A DNA stretch of 37,521 nucleotides from SIG480 sp045595365 (GTDB lineage Bacteria; Bacillota; Clostridia; Oscillospirales; JAAYXM01): NCBI GenBank assembly GCA_045595365.1, contig JAZOAI010000041.1, positions 1 to 37,521 of the forward strand, in the 5' to 3' direction. A program made the position numbers and the translations under genes. A model generated the notes under the pieces. The model had not been told where the DNA came from and searched no databases. It saw only the letters and a program-made list of their open reading frames with translations. Shown here one piece after another: positions 14,812 through 22,835 of this stretch (position 1 is its first letter; each line of letters opens with the position of its first letter).

Positions 14812-15024
14812 TTGCCTGACTACGAAAAAATGTATTTCGAGCTTTTTAATGGTGTAACTGATATCATCGAAGAGCTCAAGGCTCTCCAGCAGAAAGCGGA
14901 AAAGCTCTATATTGACGGCGCCGGTGAAGAAGGGAAAAAAGGGATAAAAACAAAAAGAACTCTCCGTACAGAGAGTTCTTTTAATTTTATGTGCAGAAGA
15001 CATGCCCCCCAATCTCGCGGATAA
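14812..15024 (+). CDS. Conserved small protein, module 2, with read-through tail
   Basis: A TTG start after AGAGAGGTAG gives a 70-residue frame. Its first 34 residues nearly equal the 42-aa protein at 2055-2183 (MPDYEKMYFELFNGVTDIIE, then ELKALQQKAEKLYI). The copies then diverge: module 1 stops eight residues later, while this frame continues through the sleB terminator and overlaps the end of sleB by 38 bases on the opposite strand. The extra 30 residues are therefore probably not selected, and the ancestral stop may have been lost. The UUG start suggests lower translation than module 1. Function unknown. Confidence 0.65.
   Translation: MPDYEKMYFELFNGVTDIIEELKALQQKAEKLYIDGAGEEGKKGIKTKRTLRTESSFNFMCRRHAPQSRG
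14953..14982 (-). terminator. Terminator of sleB
   Basis: AAAAGAACTCTC pairs with GAGAGTTCTTTT around a 6-base loop; the minus-strand product ends TTCTTTTTGTTTTT. It lies four bases past the sleB stop and inside the tail of the small-protein frame. Confidence 0.85.
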
Positions 15025-15628
15025 TCGGGCGGGAACGAATCCACGCGTTTGTCGCGGTTTTCGGATTGTAATAATAAATTGCATCGGATATGGGGTTGAC
15101 ACCAGAGAGAACCTCGCGCGCCGCGCGGCGGGAGTCATCGGAAATTGGCTCGTCAAACTGCCCGTCGGTTAGTGCCGAAAACGCTCCGTTCTGATATATT
15201 ACCCCCGCGATTGTATTCGGAAAGGATGGGTGTTTCACGCGGTTCATAATAACAGCTCCTACCGCAAGCTGGCCTATATACGGCTCTCCTCTTGCCTCGG
15301 CGGAAATTATGCGGGAGAGCAGATATAAATCGTTGTCATACGAATCCTCGGCCGCGCTCTCGGAAAGCCCCATGCTCTCGAGAGTTTCTGCCCCTGTTAT
15401 GCCATCTGTCTTAAGCCCATAGCGCTCCTGATACTCATATACCGCGCTTTCGGTTTCGGCACCATATATTCCGTCTTGGGCTCCATAATACAGCCCTTCG
15501 TTTCTCAAAACCTCCTGAATCTCCGAAACCGTTTCGCCGCGAGAGCCGCGCCTGTACACCGTTGCCGCAAAAGCAGCGGCAACAAGCGCAAAAACACAGA
15601 TTGCTACAATTATGCTTTTCTTCTTCAT
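14987..15628 (-). CDS. sleB: Spore cortex-lytic enzyme SleB-like cell wall hydrolase
   Basis: The 213-residue protein has an N-terminal hydrophobic segment (residues 5-22), a peptidoglycan-binding domain (about 27-88, with SEIQEVLRNEGLYYGAQDG and the YGAET turn) and a Hydrolase_2 domain (about 100-213). ISAEARGEPYIGQ contains the catalytic glutamate E111, and GAVIMNRVKHPSFP and FSALTDGQFD are family segments. SleB is a lytic transglycosylase made in the forespore that degrades cortex at germination. Its usual helper YpeB is not adjacent, so another SleB/CwlJ-family hydrolase role remains possible. A weak forespore-type promoter precedes it. Confidence 0.88.
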   Translation of the reverse strand: MKKKSIIVAICVFALVAAAFAATVYRRGSRGETVSEIQEVLRNEGLYYGAQDGIYGAETESAVYEYQERYGLKTDGITGAETLESMGLSESAAEDSYDNDLYLLSRIISAEARGEPYIGQLAVGAVIMNRVKHPSFPNTIAGVIYQNGAFSALTDGQFDEPISDDSRRAAREVLSGVNPISDAIYYYNPKTATNAWIRSRPIIREIGGHVFCT

Positions 15629-15658
15629 TTTCTGTCACCTGCCAAGTAGTTTTTCTCT

Positions 15659-15688
15659 TATTCTATCCAAAAATAAAACTTTTAATAC
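15659..15688 (-). promoter_or_regulatory. Possible forespore (sigma-F/G) promoter of sleB
   Basis: On the minus strand GTATT (15688-15684) and GGATAGAATA (15668-15659) are 15 bases apart, close to the sigma-F-type pattern GYATA / GGNNANANTW. The match is by eye and imperfect. Confidence 0.35.
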
Positions 15689-15762
15689 AGGTTCCCATTT
15701 TTGTATAAATTCGACAAAATAAATGAAATTTTGTAAAATTATCATAATATTTTTGTAATACA

Positions 15763-15791
15763 TTGACATATCGGTATCTGCGTGATAGAAT
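15763..15791 (+). promoter_or_regulatory. Promoter of the polysaccharide operon
   Basis: TTGACA (15763-15768) and TAGAAT (15786-15791) are separated by 17 bases. The leader to the first start codon is about 87 bases and contains a weak hairpin AAAGAC...GTCTTTTTT (15822-15849) that could attenuate transcription. Confidence 0.8.
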
Positions 15792-15884
15792 AATGATGTA
15801 TAGTTATTTACTTATATAAATAAAGACTTTTATACTCCGCGTCTTTTTTAACACTTAATAAACATAAATGGGGACTGAGAATTT

Positions 15885-17135
15885 ATGAACTTTAAGCCTT
15901 TTGAAAACAAAGTGTGGCTTTCTTCTCCCACAATGCACGGGACAGAGCTTTCGTATGTTACCGAAGCGTATGAAACCAACTGGATGTCAACAGTCGGCAA
16001 GAACATAAACGAGCTTGAGCGTCTCGCGGCAGAGAAGGTCGGCGCAAAGTATGCCGTCGCGCTCTCTTCAGGAACGGCGGCGCTTCACCTTGCGATGAAG
16101 CTTGCGGGTGTAAAGCGCGGTGACCGTGTTTTTTGCTCCGATATGACCTTTGACGCAACAGTTAACCCCGTTGTCTACGAAGGCGGCATCCCCGTTTTCA
16201 TCGATACGGAATATGACACCTGGAATATGTGCCCCAAGGCTCTTGAAAAAGCGTTTGAGCTATACCCCGAGGTAAAGGTCATTGTTGTCGTTCATCTTTA
16301 CGGCACACCCTGCAAGATGGATGAAATAAAAGCTATTGCTGACCGCCACGGCGCAGTTATAGTTGAAGATGCCGCAGAATCCTTCGGCGCTACATACAAG
16401 GGCAGGCAGACGGGGACCTTCGGAGAGTATAACTGCATCTCATTTAACGGAAATAAAATTATAACGGGAAGCTGCGGGGGTATGCTTTTCACAGACAGCC
16501 TTGACGATGCAAACAAGGTTCGGAAATGGTCTACCCAGAGCCGCGAAAACGCGCCCTGGTATCAGCACGAGGAGCTTGGATACAACTACCGCATGAGCAA
16601 CGTTATCGCAGGTGTCGTAAGAGGTCAGCTCGACTATCTCGACGAGCATATCGCTCAGAAAAAAGCGATTTATGAGCGGTATAGAGAAGGCTTTAAGAAT
16701 CTTCCCGTCACGATGAACCCATATGACGAGGCAAACAGCGAGCCGAACTTCTGGCTGTCGTGTCTGGTGATTGACAACGCGGCTATGTGCAAGCAGGTCA
16801 GAGGCGAGTGTGAAGCGTTATATGTTTCTGAGGATGGAAAATCCTGCCCGACGGAAATTTTAGAAACGCTTGCGAAATACAATGCAGAAGGCAGGCCGAT
16901 ATGGAAGCCGATGCATATGCAACCGATTTACAGAAACAATCCGTTTATCACGCGTGACGGCGACGGCCGCGCAAAAACAAACGCATATATCGCCGGAGGG
17001 AGCGTCGGCCGTGACGGGAAGCCGCTTGATGTAGGAATGGATATTTTCCACCGCGGGCTCTGCCTTCCGAGTGACAACAAGATGACAAAGGAAGAACAAG
17101 ACATAATTATTGAGATAGTCAAATCCTGTTTTTAA
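15885..17135 (+). CDS. DegT/DnrJ/EryC1 sugar aminotransferase
   Basis: This family uses PLP and usually glutamate to aminate 4-keto nucleotide sugars. The 416-residue protein has SSGTAALHLAMKLAG (phosphate and ring contacts), EDAAESFGA near 161-169 with the PLP-nitrogen aspartate D162, and SFNGNKIITGSCGG with the Schiff-base lysine K191. It is slightly longer than EpsN/PglE (about 385-400). It is the first gene of the operon and precedes a PglC-like priming transferase by 12 bases, as in EpsN-EpsL or PglE-PglC loci. Its likely job is making an amino-deoxy sugar donor. The 4-keto substrate maker is not next to it. Confidence 0.9.
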   Translation: MNFKPFENKVWLSSPTMHGTELSYVTEAYETNWMSTVGKNINELERLAAEKVGAKYAVALSSGTAALHLAMKLAGVKRGDRVFCSDMTFDATVNPVVYEGGIPVFIDTEYDTWNMCPKALEKAFELYPEVKVIVVVHLYGTPCKMDEIKAIADRHGAVIVEDAAESFGATYKGRQTGTFGEYNCISFNGNKIITGSCGGMLFTDSLDDANKVRKWSTQSRENAPWYQHEELGYNYRMSNVIAGVVRGQLDYLDEHIAQKKAIYERYREGFKNLPVTMNPYDEANSEPNFWLSCLVIDNAAMCKQVRGECEALYVSEDGKSCPTEILETLAKYNAEGRPIWKPMHMQPIYRNNPFITRDGDGRAKTNAYIAGGSVGRDGKPLDVGMDIFHRGLCLPSDNKMTKEEQDIIIEIVKSCF

Positions 17136-17147
17136 GTGAGGTAGGGT

Positions 17148-17825
17148 ATGTACGCTAAATACATAAAGCGGATTATGGATTTTACTTTGGCTTTAATCGC
17201 ATTGATTGTTCTCTCTCCCCTGCTTGCAGTCTTGCTGGTTGCAGGAGCAATCGTTATGAAGGGAAACCCGGTTTTTGTTCAGCCGCGCCCCGGAAAAGAC
17301 GAAAGGATTTTTTATCTTTTCAAGCTCAAATCAATGACGGATGAGCGCGATGAGGCAGGAAACCTCCTCCCCGACGAAAAACGACTTGTGCCTTACGGCA
17401 AGTTTCTTCGCGCAAGCTCCTGCGATGAACTGGTTTCACTTGTCAACATTATCAAGGGAGACCTCAGTATCGTCGGTCCAAGGCCTCAGCTTGTCCGCGA
17501 TATGGTGTTTATGACTCCCGAGCAGCGCCGCCGCCACACTGTGCGCCCCGGGCTTACGGGCCTTGCACAGGTAAACGGCCGAAACAACATCACTTGGGAG
17601 AAAAAGCTTGAGTATGACCTTGAATATATAAGCAAAATTACTTTCTGGGGAGATGTTAAGATTATACTCCAGACCGTCGGCAAGGTTTTAAAGCGCAGCG
17701 ATACGGTGCGCGAGGGCACGGCCAGCGATATGGACTTTGGCGACTGGCTGATGCTTGAGGGGAAAATCGACCGGAGTGAGTATGAAAAGAACTTGGAAGA
17801 AGCTAAAGAATTAATAGGAGTTTGA
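17148..17825 (+). CDS. PglC/EpsL-like priming phosphoglycosyl transferase
   Basis: These monotopic enzymes move a phospho-sugar from a UDP-sugar to undecaprenyl phosphate and start each repeat unit. The 225-residue protein has one re-entrant hydrophobic helix (about 10-38) with the helix-breaking S23-P24, the catalytic dyad D93-E94 in SSCDELVSLVN, then IIKGDLSIVGPRPQL and the RPGLTGLAQVNGRN segment. The size is that of the small PglC class without extra N-terminal helices. Combined with the aminotransferase, the first sugar is probably an amino-deoxy sugar. The stop overlaps the ribosome site of the next gene region, so translation is coupled. Confidence 0.92.
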   Translation: MYAKYIKRIMDFTLALIALIVLSPLLAVLLVAGAIVMKGNPVFVQPRPGKDERIFYLFKLKSMTDERDEAGNLLPDEKRLVPYGKFLRASSCDELVSLVNIIKGDLSIVGPRPQLVRDMVFMTPEQRRRHTVRPGLTGLAQVNGRNNITWEKKLEYDLEYISKITFWGDVKIILQTVGKVLKRSDTVREGTASDMDFGDWLMLEGKIDRSEYEKNLEEAKELIGV

Positions 17826-17827
17826 GA

Positions 17828-18661
17828 ATGGATAATATGGACAATCTTAAATTCTCCGTAGCGATGTGCGTTTACGGGAAAGACAACCCCGAGTGGTTTG
17901 AAACCGCAGTTGAGAGCGTTCTGAATCAGACTTATCCTCCCGACGAGGTTGTTCTCGTTGTAGACGGACCTGTTCCCAATGAGCTTGATTCCATCATAAC
18001 AAAATATGAAAAAAAACCGATTTTCAAGGTTCTCCGCCTCGCCATAAACGAAGGTCACGGAAACGCACGGCGCAAAAGCCTTGAACTCTCAACATATGAC
18101 CTTGTTGCACTTATGGATGCTGATGATATTTCTCTCCCTGACCGTTTTGAGCGGCAGCTCAACATCTTTTCGTCGGAAGATATCGACATCGTCGGCGGGG
18201 ATATTTCGGAATTTATCGGAGATGCCGAAAACATCGTTGCCTACAGAAACCTTCCTGCAAACGATGCCGAAATTAAAGAATATATGAAAACCCGTTGTCC
18301 GTTCAACCAGATGACGGTTATGTTCAGAAAGAGCATTTACGAAAAAGCCGGCGGGTATATTGACTGGTACTGTGACGAGGATTATTACCTCTGGCTTCGT
18401 ATGGCAGAAATCGGCGCAACCTTTGCAAACACGGGTGAAGTTCTTGTCAACGTCCGCGTCGGAGAGGACATGTATAAACGGCGCGGCGGATGGCGGTACT
18501 TTAAAAGCGAGGCCGCGCTTCAGAAATATATGCTTTCAAAGGAAATCATCGGTTTCGGGACATATCTCTCAAACGTCCTGAAGCGCCTTATTGTCCAGGT
18601 TCTTCTTCCCAACAACATACGGGCTTATGTTTTCAAAAAATTCGCAAGAAAGCGGACGTGA
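17828..18661 (+). CDS. GT2 family glycosyltransferase (GT-A fold)
   Basis: The ATG at 17828 is preferred over a TTG at 17822 because AGGAG sits seven bases upstream; this gives 277 residues. The GT-A domain begins KFSVAMCVYGKDNPEWFETA and contains the metal/nucleotide site LMDADD. MTVMFRKSIYEKAGGY, then DEDYYLWLRM, provide the usual acceptor-side acidic residues. The protein is similar in plan to AmsE/WfgS-like capsule transferases acting on lipid-linked sugars at the cytoplasmic face. Donor and linkage cannot be deduced. It starts three bases after the priming transferase. Confidence 0.88.
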   Translation: MDNMDNLKFSVAMCVYGKDNPEWFETAVESVLNQTYPPDEVVLVVDGPVPNELDSIITKYEKKPIFKVLRLAINEGHGNARRKSLELSTYDLVALMDADDISLPDRFERQLNIFSSEDIDIVGGDISEFIGDAENIVAYRNLPANDAEIKEYMKTRCPFNQMTVMFRKSIYEKAGGYIDWYCDEDYYLWLRMAEIGATFANTGEVLVNVRVGEDMYKRRGGWRYFKSEAALQKYMLSKEIIGFGTYLSNVLKRLIVQVLLPNNIRAYVFKKFARKRT

Positions 18662-18666
18662 TAAAG

Positions 18667-19092
18667 ATGGCAGATAAAAAATATAAAATCGGATATACAA
18701 CCGGTGTTTTTGATATGTTTCACATCGGTCACCTCAACATCTTAAGACGTGCAAAAGAAATGTGCGAAACCCTTATTGTAGGTGTTACCTCTGATGCACT
18801 CTGCCAGAAGCGCAAGAACAAGCTCCCGATTATATGCGAGAATGATAGAATGGCGATTGTTGAAGCTATCCGCTATGTTGATAAAGTTGTCACGCAGAAC
18901 GACATGGATAAACTCGCCGCAGTCCGCGAACATTCGGCAGATGCCGTCTTTGTCGGTTCTGACTGGAAGGGCACGCCAACGTGGAACGAGTACGAAAAAG
19001 AGTTTGCATCAGTTGGCTGCAGCGTTGTTTACCTCGACCATACAGACGGCATCTCGTCTACAATTCTAAGAGAAAGAATGAACGAAGAATGA
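18667..19092 (+). CDS. TagD/LicC-like cytidylyltransferase
   Basis: The protein (141 residues from ATG 18667; a GTG at 18658 would add three) has the nucleotidyltransferase signature GVFDMFHIGHLN with HIGH at 19-22, RAKEMCETLIVGVTSD, and the C-terminal ISSTILRE. These are hallmarks of glycerol-3-phosphate cytidylyltransferase and relatives. They make CDP-activated alcohols such as CDP-glycerol, CDP-ethanolamine or CDP-choline. A LicD-type transferase lies two genes downstream, so a CDP-alcohol for polymer decoration is likely. The exact alcohol cannot be told from these motifs. The next gene overlaps at ATGA. Confidence 0.85.
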   Translation: MADKKYKIGYTTGVFDMFHIGHLNILRRAKEMCETLIVGVTSDALCQKRKNKLPIICENDRMAIVEAIRYVDKVVTQNDMDKLAAVREHSADAVFVGSDWKGTPTWNEYEKEFASVGCSVVYLDHTDGISSTILRERMNEE

Positions 19093-19919
19093 TTTTTGTT
19101 TACAAAAAGTGGGATGACTTTTGCAAAAAGCTCCACTCTCTCGGCAAAATAAGCATTCCCGCCGCCGAAGTTTCGGGTGATGCGAGAAATTATATCGTTC
19201 TCAAACACGATGTCGAAACAGATGTTTCACGGGCATATGAGCTTGCAAAAATCGAAAATAAACACGGTCACCGCGGTTCGTTTTATGTCCATGCATATCT
19301 CTTCAACGATAAAAAGAACATTTCCCTTCTCAAAAAAATGCAGGAGATGGGACATGAGATTTCATACCACTATGATGTTATGGACTCTTGCCACGGAAAC
19401 CTTGACCTCGCTATAGAAGAATTCGACGCAAATAAACAGCTTTTCGAAAAGAATGGTTTCCCCCTTAAAACCCTCTGCCAGCATGGCAACCCCGTTGTCG
19501 AGAGAATCGGGTACACCTCAAACCGCGATTTCTTCAGAAGCGAAAGAGTTCAGGAACTCTACCCCGATTTATCCGATATTATGGTCAATTTCAAAGAGAA
19601 ACATAACACAGACTATCTCTATTTTTCGGATGCAGGGAGGCATTTTCAGCTTATATATGACCCGATAAACAATGATCTCGTAAACAGCGATGACAAGAAC
19701 ATCCTTTATAAGGACACTGAGGCTCTTCTTGGAGCGCTCACTCCTGATTCAGGGAATATAATCAGCACACATCCGCACCGCTGGGAAAGCTCTGCTGCGC
19801 GATATGTTATCAAAACTTTTATCTTCAAAACCGTCAAGACGACAGCGAAAATCCTTATTAAGATTCCGTTTATGAAAAAACTCATGAGCAGATATTACTA
19901 CCTTGCAAAAAAAATATAA
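19089..19919 (+). CDS. Polysaccharide deacetylase-like protein (CE4-related)
   Basis: The ATG at 19089 overlaps the previous stop (ATGA) and gives 276 residues. IVLKHDVETDVSRAYELAKIENKHG with H40-D41, GSFYVH, and GHEISYHYDVMD are the pattern of an atypical CE4/WbmS-like family found in capsule and O-antigen loci. The classical NodB TFDDG motif is absent, so deacetylase activity is not assured. A late LCQHGNP and STHPHRWE supply further histidines for a metal site. There is no signal peptide, so it would act in the cytoplasm on precursor sugars. The C-terminus is basic and hydrophobic. Confidence 0.75.
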   Translation: MIFVYKKWDDFCKKLHSLGKISIPAAEVSGDARNYIVLKHDVETDVSRAYELAKIENKHGHRGSFYVHAYLFNDKKNISLLKKMQEMGHEISYHYDVMDSCHGNLDLAIEEFDANKQLFEKNGFPLKTLCQHGNPVVERIGYTSNRDFFRSERVQELYPDLSDIMVNFKEKHNTDYLYFSDAGRHFQLIYDPINNDLVNSDDKNILYKDTEALLGALTPDSGNIISTHPHRWESSAARYVIKTFIFKTVKTTAKILIKIPFMKKLMSRYYYLAKKI

Positions 19920-19937
19920 GATTCAGAGGATTAAACT

Positions 19938-20765
19938 ATGACCGACACGGTAAAAAGCGTTCAGGCAAAAATCCTTAAAACAATGAAATATATAGACGGT
20001 CTTTGCCGCGACAACGGCATCACCTACTACATCATGGGCGGCACGGCTCTCGGAGCTATTCGTCACGGCGGTTTTATTCCGTGGGACGATGACCTCGATA
20101 TTTTTATGACACCGTCAGAGTACGAAAAGTTCAAAGCCTGTTTTGAGAAAGAAAACAGCGAACAATTCATCCTGCAGGAGTGGAGAACAACGCCGGATTA
20201 TCTCGAATATGCAAAGGTTCGCATGAACGGGACAACCTTTATTGAGGAGTGCTACAAAGACTGCCTCGACATGCACCACGGGATATATGTCGACATTATG
20301 ATTCTCCACAAAGTCCCCGAGAGCAAGTTCATTCAGAAGCTCGTTTATTACGAATCAAAATTCGTTACGCTCTATGCCCTCTCCCAGAGAAACTGGAAGC
20401 CGAAATCGCGTGCGCAGGCGCTTGTTTTGAAATCTTTGAAGCTTATGCCAAAAAAGCTTATGACAAAGCTTTTCTATCGCCGTATATACAAATACGATAA
20501 CCTTGAAAACGGTTTCAAATATTGCTACTGGATAACACCTGCAAAATTCAGAAACGGCCTTTTTGACAAGAGCTTTTTTGAAAATCCTGTTGATATCCCG
20601 TTTGAGGACACCTGTCTCTTGGGTTCCGAAAAGATTCGGGAATATCTCGAATACAGGTATGGCGACTATATGAAGTTGCCGTCCGAGGCAGAAAGGCGAG
20701 CGGCGGTGCACGCATTTGTTTTTGATACAAAAAAAGATTACAGCGAATACGTTGGAAAGGTTTGA
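19938..20765 (+). CDS. LicD family phospho-alcohol transferase
   Basis: LicD proteins transfer phosphocholine or a related group from a CDP donor to a sugar hydroxyl. The 275-residue protein has the family core GGTALGAIRHGGFIPWDDD followed by LDIFM (about residues 34-57), a nucleotidyltransferase-like aspartate cluster, and MHHGIYVDIMILHKVP with the third acidic position. The typical RYGDYMKLP motif occurs near the end. With the LicC/TagD-like enzyme two genes earlier, it likely adds a phospho-alcohol to the repeat unit. Acceptor and exact group are unknown. Confidence 0.9.
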   Translation: MTDTVKSVQAKILKTMKYIDGLCRDNGITYYIMGGTALGAIRHGGFIPWDDDLDIFMTPSEYEKFKACFEKENSEQFILQEWRTTPDYLEYAKVRMNGTTFIEECYKDCLDMHHGIYVDIMILHKVPESKFIQKLVYYESKFVTLYALSQRNWKPKSRAQALVLKSLKLMPKKLMTKLFYRRIYKYDNLENGFKYCYWITPAKFRNGLFDKSFFENPVDIPFEDTCLLGSEKIREYLEYRYGDYMKLPSEAERRAAVHAFVFDTKKDYSEYVGKV

Positions 20766-20769
20766 TAAA

Positions 20770-21591
20770 ATGTCGAAATTTGAAATTTTGTGTGTGACCA
20801 TGCATCAAGCAGATTTCTCAAAACTACAGGAAATGAATATCCGCTCCGACGTCGTTTTTGCAAATCAGGCAGACGAAACTTCATATAAGGAGCTTGCATT
20901 TGAGGAACATACCGCAAAAATGATTACCACCTCGACGCGCGGAGTGGGCATAAACCGAAACCTTGCACTCACCTATGCAAGCGCAAAATATTGCCTTTTT
21001 GCGGATGATGATGTCGCTTACATAGACAACCTTGAAGATGTGGTCGTCGGTGAGTTCGAAGCGCATCCCGACGCAGATATTTTTGTTTTTCATCTTGATA
21101 CGGACAGTGAAAGAAAGCAGAAGAAATATCCAAAAACAAGAAAGTGCCACGTCCTCGAAAAAAAACCTTGGGGTGCTTTCCGTATTGCAATAAAGCTTGA
21201 TTCAGTGCGTCAAGCTAACGTGTGGTTTACTACCATTTTCGGCGGCGGCTGTGTCTTCCCCTCAGGAGAGGACAGTATGTGGCTTGACGATGCCCAAAAA
21301 GCAGGCCTTCGCTTCTATGTTTCGGACAAGACTATCGGAAAAGTTTCATTTAATGAGTCAACCTGGTTCACTGGATATGACGAAAAGTTTTTCTTCGGCA
21401 AGGGCGCGTTTTACAAAGCTGCCCGCCCCAAGGCAATTCTTCTTTGGAAGCTATACTTCGCCCTGCGCACACGCAATATGACCGAAATGCCATTTGCCGA
21501 TAAAATGCGCTGGATGAAGCTTGGCGAGCGCGGATACCGCGAAATGAAAGGCTTTGAAGAATTTCTCGGCACAAAAAAACAACCTCAATAA
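20770..21591 (+). CDS. GT2-like glycosyltransferase
   Basis: The start at 20770 follows GGAAAGG; an in-frame ATG at 20716 overlaps licD and is rejected. The 273-residue protein has a GT-A-like domain with GVGINRNLALTYASAKYCLFAD and the DDDV metal site. FGGGCVFPSGEDSMWLDDAQK gives the acceptor-side ED pair, and WFTGYDEKFFFGKGAFYK follows. The N-terminus, ILCVTMHQADFSKLQEMN, resembles a subset of GT2 proteins seen in Firmicute capsule loci. Donor and acceptor unknown. Confidence 0.8.
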   Translation: MSKFEILCVTMHQADFSKLQEMNIRSDVVFANQADETSYKELAFEEHTAKMITTSTRGVGINRNLALTYASAKYCLFADDDVAYIDNLEDVVVGEFEAHPDADIFVFHLDTDSERKQKKYPKTRKCHVLEKKPWGAFRIAIKLDSVRQANVWFTTIFGGGCVFPSGEDSMWLDDAQKAGLRFYVSDKTIGKVSFNESTWFTGYDEKFFFGKGAFYKAARPKAILLWKLYFALRTRNMTEMPFADKMRWMKLGERGYREMKGFEEFLGTKKQPQ

Positions 21592-21609
21592 AACAGCGAG
21601 GGATGTATA

Positions 21610-22821
21610 ATGGATATATTGTACTTATCAAACAGCGGGTCTGATGAAAAATTTGAATATTTGTTGAAAAGCGGGATGACAACCCAGCTTCCTCAGGCAC
21701 AAAAATACAACAAGCTTCTGATGGAAGGTATTTCCGAGTGCATTGACGGCGAGGTTTATGCGCTTTGCGCAATCCCCGTAAACTCAGAGACCGCAAAGCG
21801 CACCTTTTTTAAAAGAGAGACGGAGCACCGAGGCGGCATAAACTACATCTACGGAGGCTTTGTAAATCTCCCCATTTTCCGCCAACTCACCAGAATTCTC
21901 GGAGCGGTGCGCGAGATTCGAAGGAGATACAAGAAAAGCAAAAACTGTGTTATTATTGTTGATATATTAAGCCAGTCCCTTGACTGTGCAGCACGAATCT
22001 GCGGGAAGAAATACGGCATCCCCGTTGTCGGAATCGTTACCGACGTTCCGGGCCTCACATCGGGGGCACAGGCGAAAACCTATTCGTCCATCAAGCGAAA
22101 AATCGCAGAATTTGCAGGAAAGAATTCCGAAAGAAATATGGCAAAGCACGATGCTTTCCTGCTTCTCACCGAGGCTATGAACGCTGTTGTCAATAAAAAC
22201 AGCAAGCCCTATATTGTTCTTGAAGGCCATTCCGACAATAAAATGGCGAATATTGAAAACTCTCTCTCCGGCAAAAGTTCTCCGAAAGTTATGATGTACG
22301 CAGGCGGGATTCACAAGGAATATGGCATTGAAAGATTGGTGAACGCGTTTCTCAGGGGCGGTTTTGACGATTGGGAACTCCACATCTACGGAGACGGCAA
22401 CTATAAATCCGAACTTACGGAGCTTTCCGAAAAAGTTTCGAACGTAAAGTATTTCGGTATCAGGCCGAATTCAGAAGTTGTCAAAAACCAGCTTTCGGCA
22501 ACACTTCTTGTAAATCCGCGCCCAACGGATGCAGAATACGTCAAATACTCCTTCCCTTCAAAAACGATGGAGTGCATGGCGTCGGGCACTCCGCTTCTTA
22601 CAACACGCCTTCCGGGTATGCCGAAGGAATATTACCCTTATGTTTATCTTTTTGATGACGAGACAGAAAAAGGAATGCTCGAAACATTAAAAGTTGTTCT
22701 TTCAAAGGACTCCGCAGAGCATCATGCGCTCGGTGAAAAAGCAAAAGCTTTCGTTATGACCGAGAAAACAAATGTCGCGCAGGCGAAAAAGCTTATTGAT
22801 TTTATAAAAACTTTAAGATAA
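21610..22821 (+). CDS. GT4 family glycosyltransferase (GT-B fold)
   Basis: The 403-residue protein has an N-terminal acceptor domain and a C-terminal GT1/GT4 domain from about residue 230. MMYAGGIHKEYGIERLVNAF begins it, HIYGDG continues it, and FPSKTMECMASGTPLL is the nucleotide-sugar-binding E-x7-E-like helix. It is a retaining-type GT-B enzyme of the usual length. The start follows GAGGGATG. It follows the GT2-like gene by 18 bases in the same operon. Confidence 0.88.
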   Translation: MDILYLSNSGSDEKFEYLLKSGMTTQLPQAQKYNKLLMEGISECIDGEVYALCAIPVNSETAKRTFFKRETEHRGGINYIYGGFVNLPIFRQLTRILGAVREIRRRYKKSKNCVIIVDILSQSLDCAARICGKKYGIPVVGIVTDVPGLTSGAQAKTYSSIKRKIAEFAGKNSERNMAKHDAFLLLTEAMNAVVNKNSKPYIVLEGHSDNKMANIENSLSGKSSPKVMMYAGGIHKEYGIERLVNAFLRGGFDDWELHIYGDGNYKSELTELSEKVSNVKYFGIRPNSEVVKNQLSATLLVNPRPTDAEYVKYSFPSKTMECMASGTPLLTTRLPGMPKEYYPYVYLFDDETEKGMLETLKVVLSKDSAEHHALGEKAKAFVMTEKTNVAQAKKLIDFIKTLR

Positions 22822-22835
22822 ATTACAGGAGAGCT

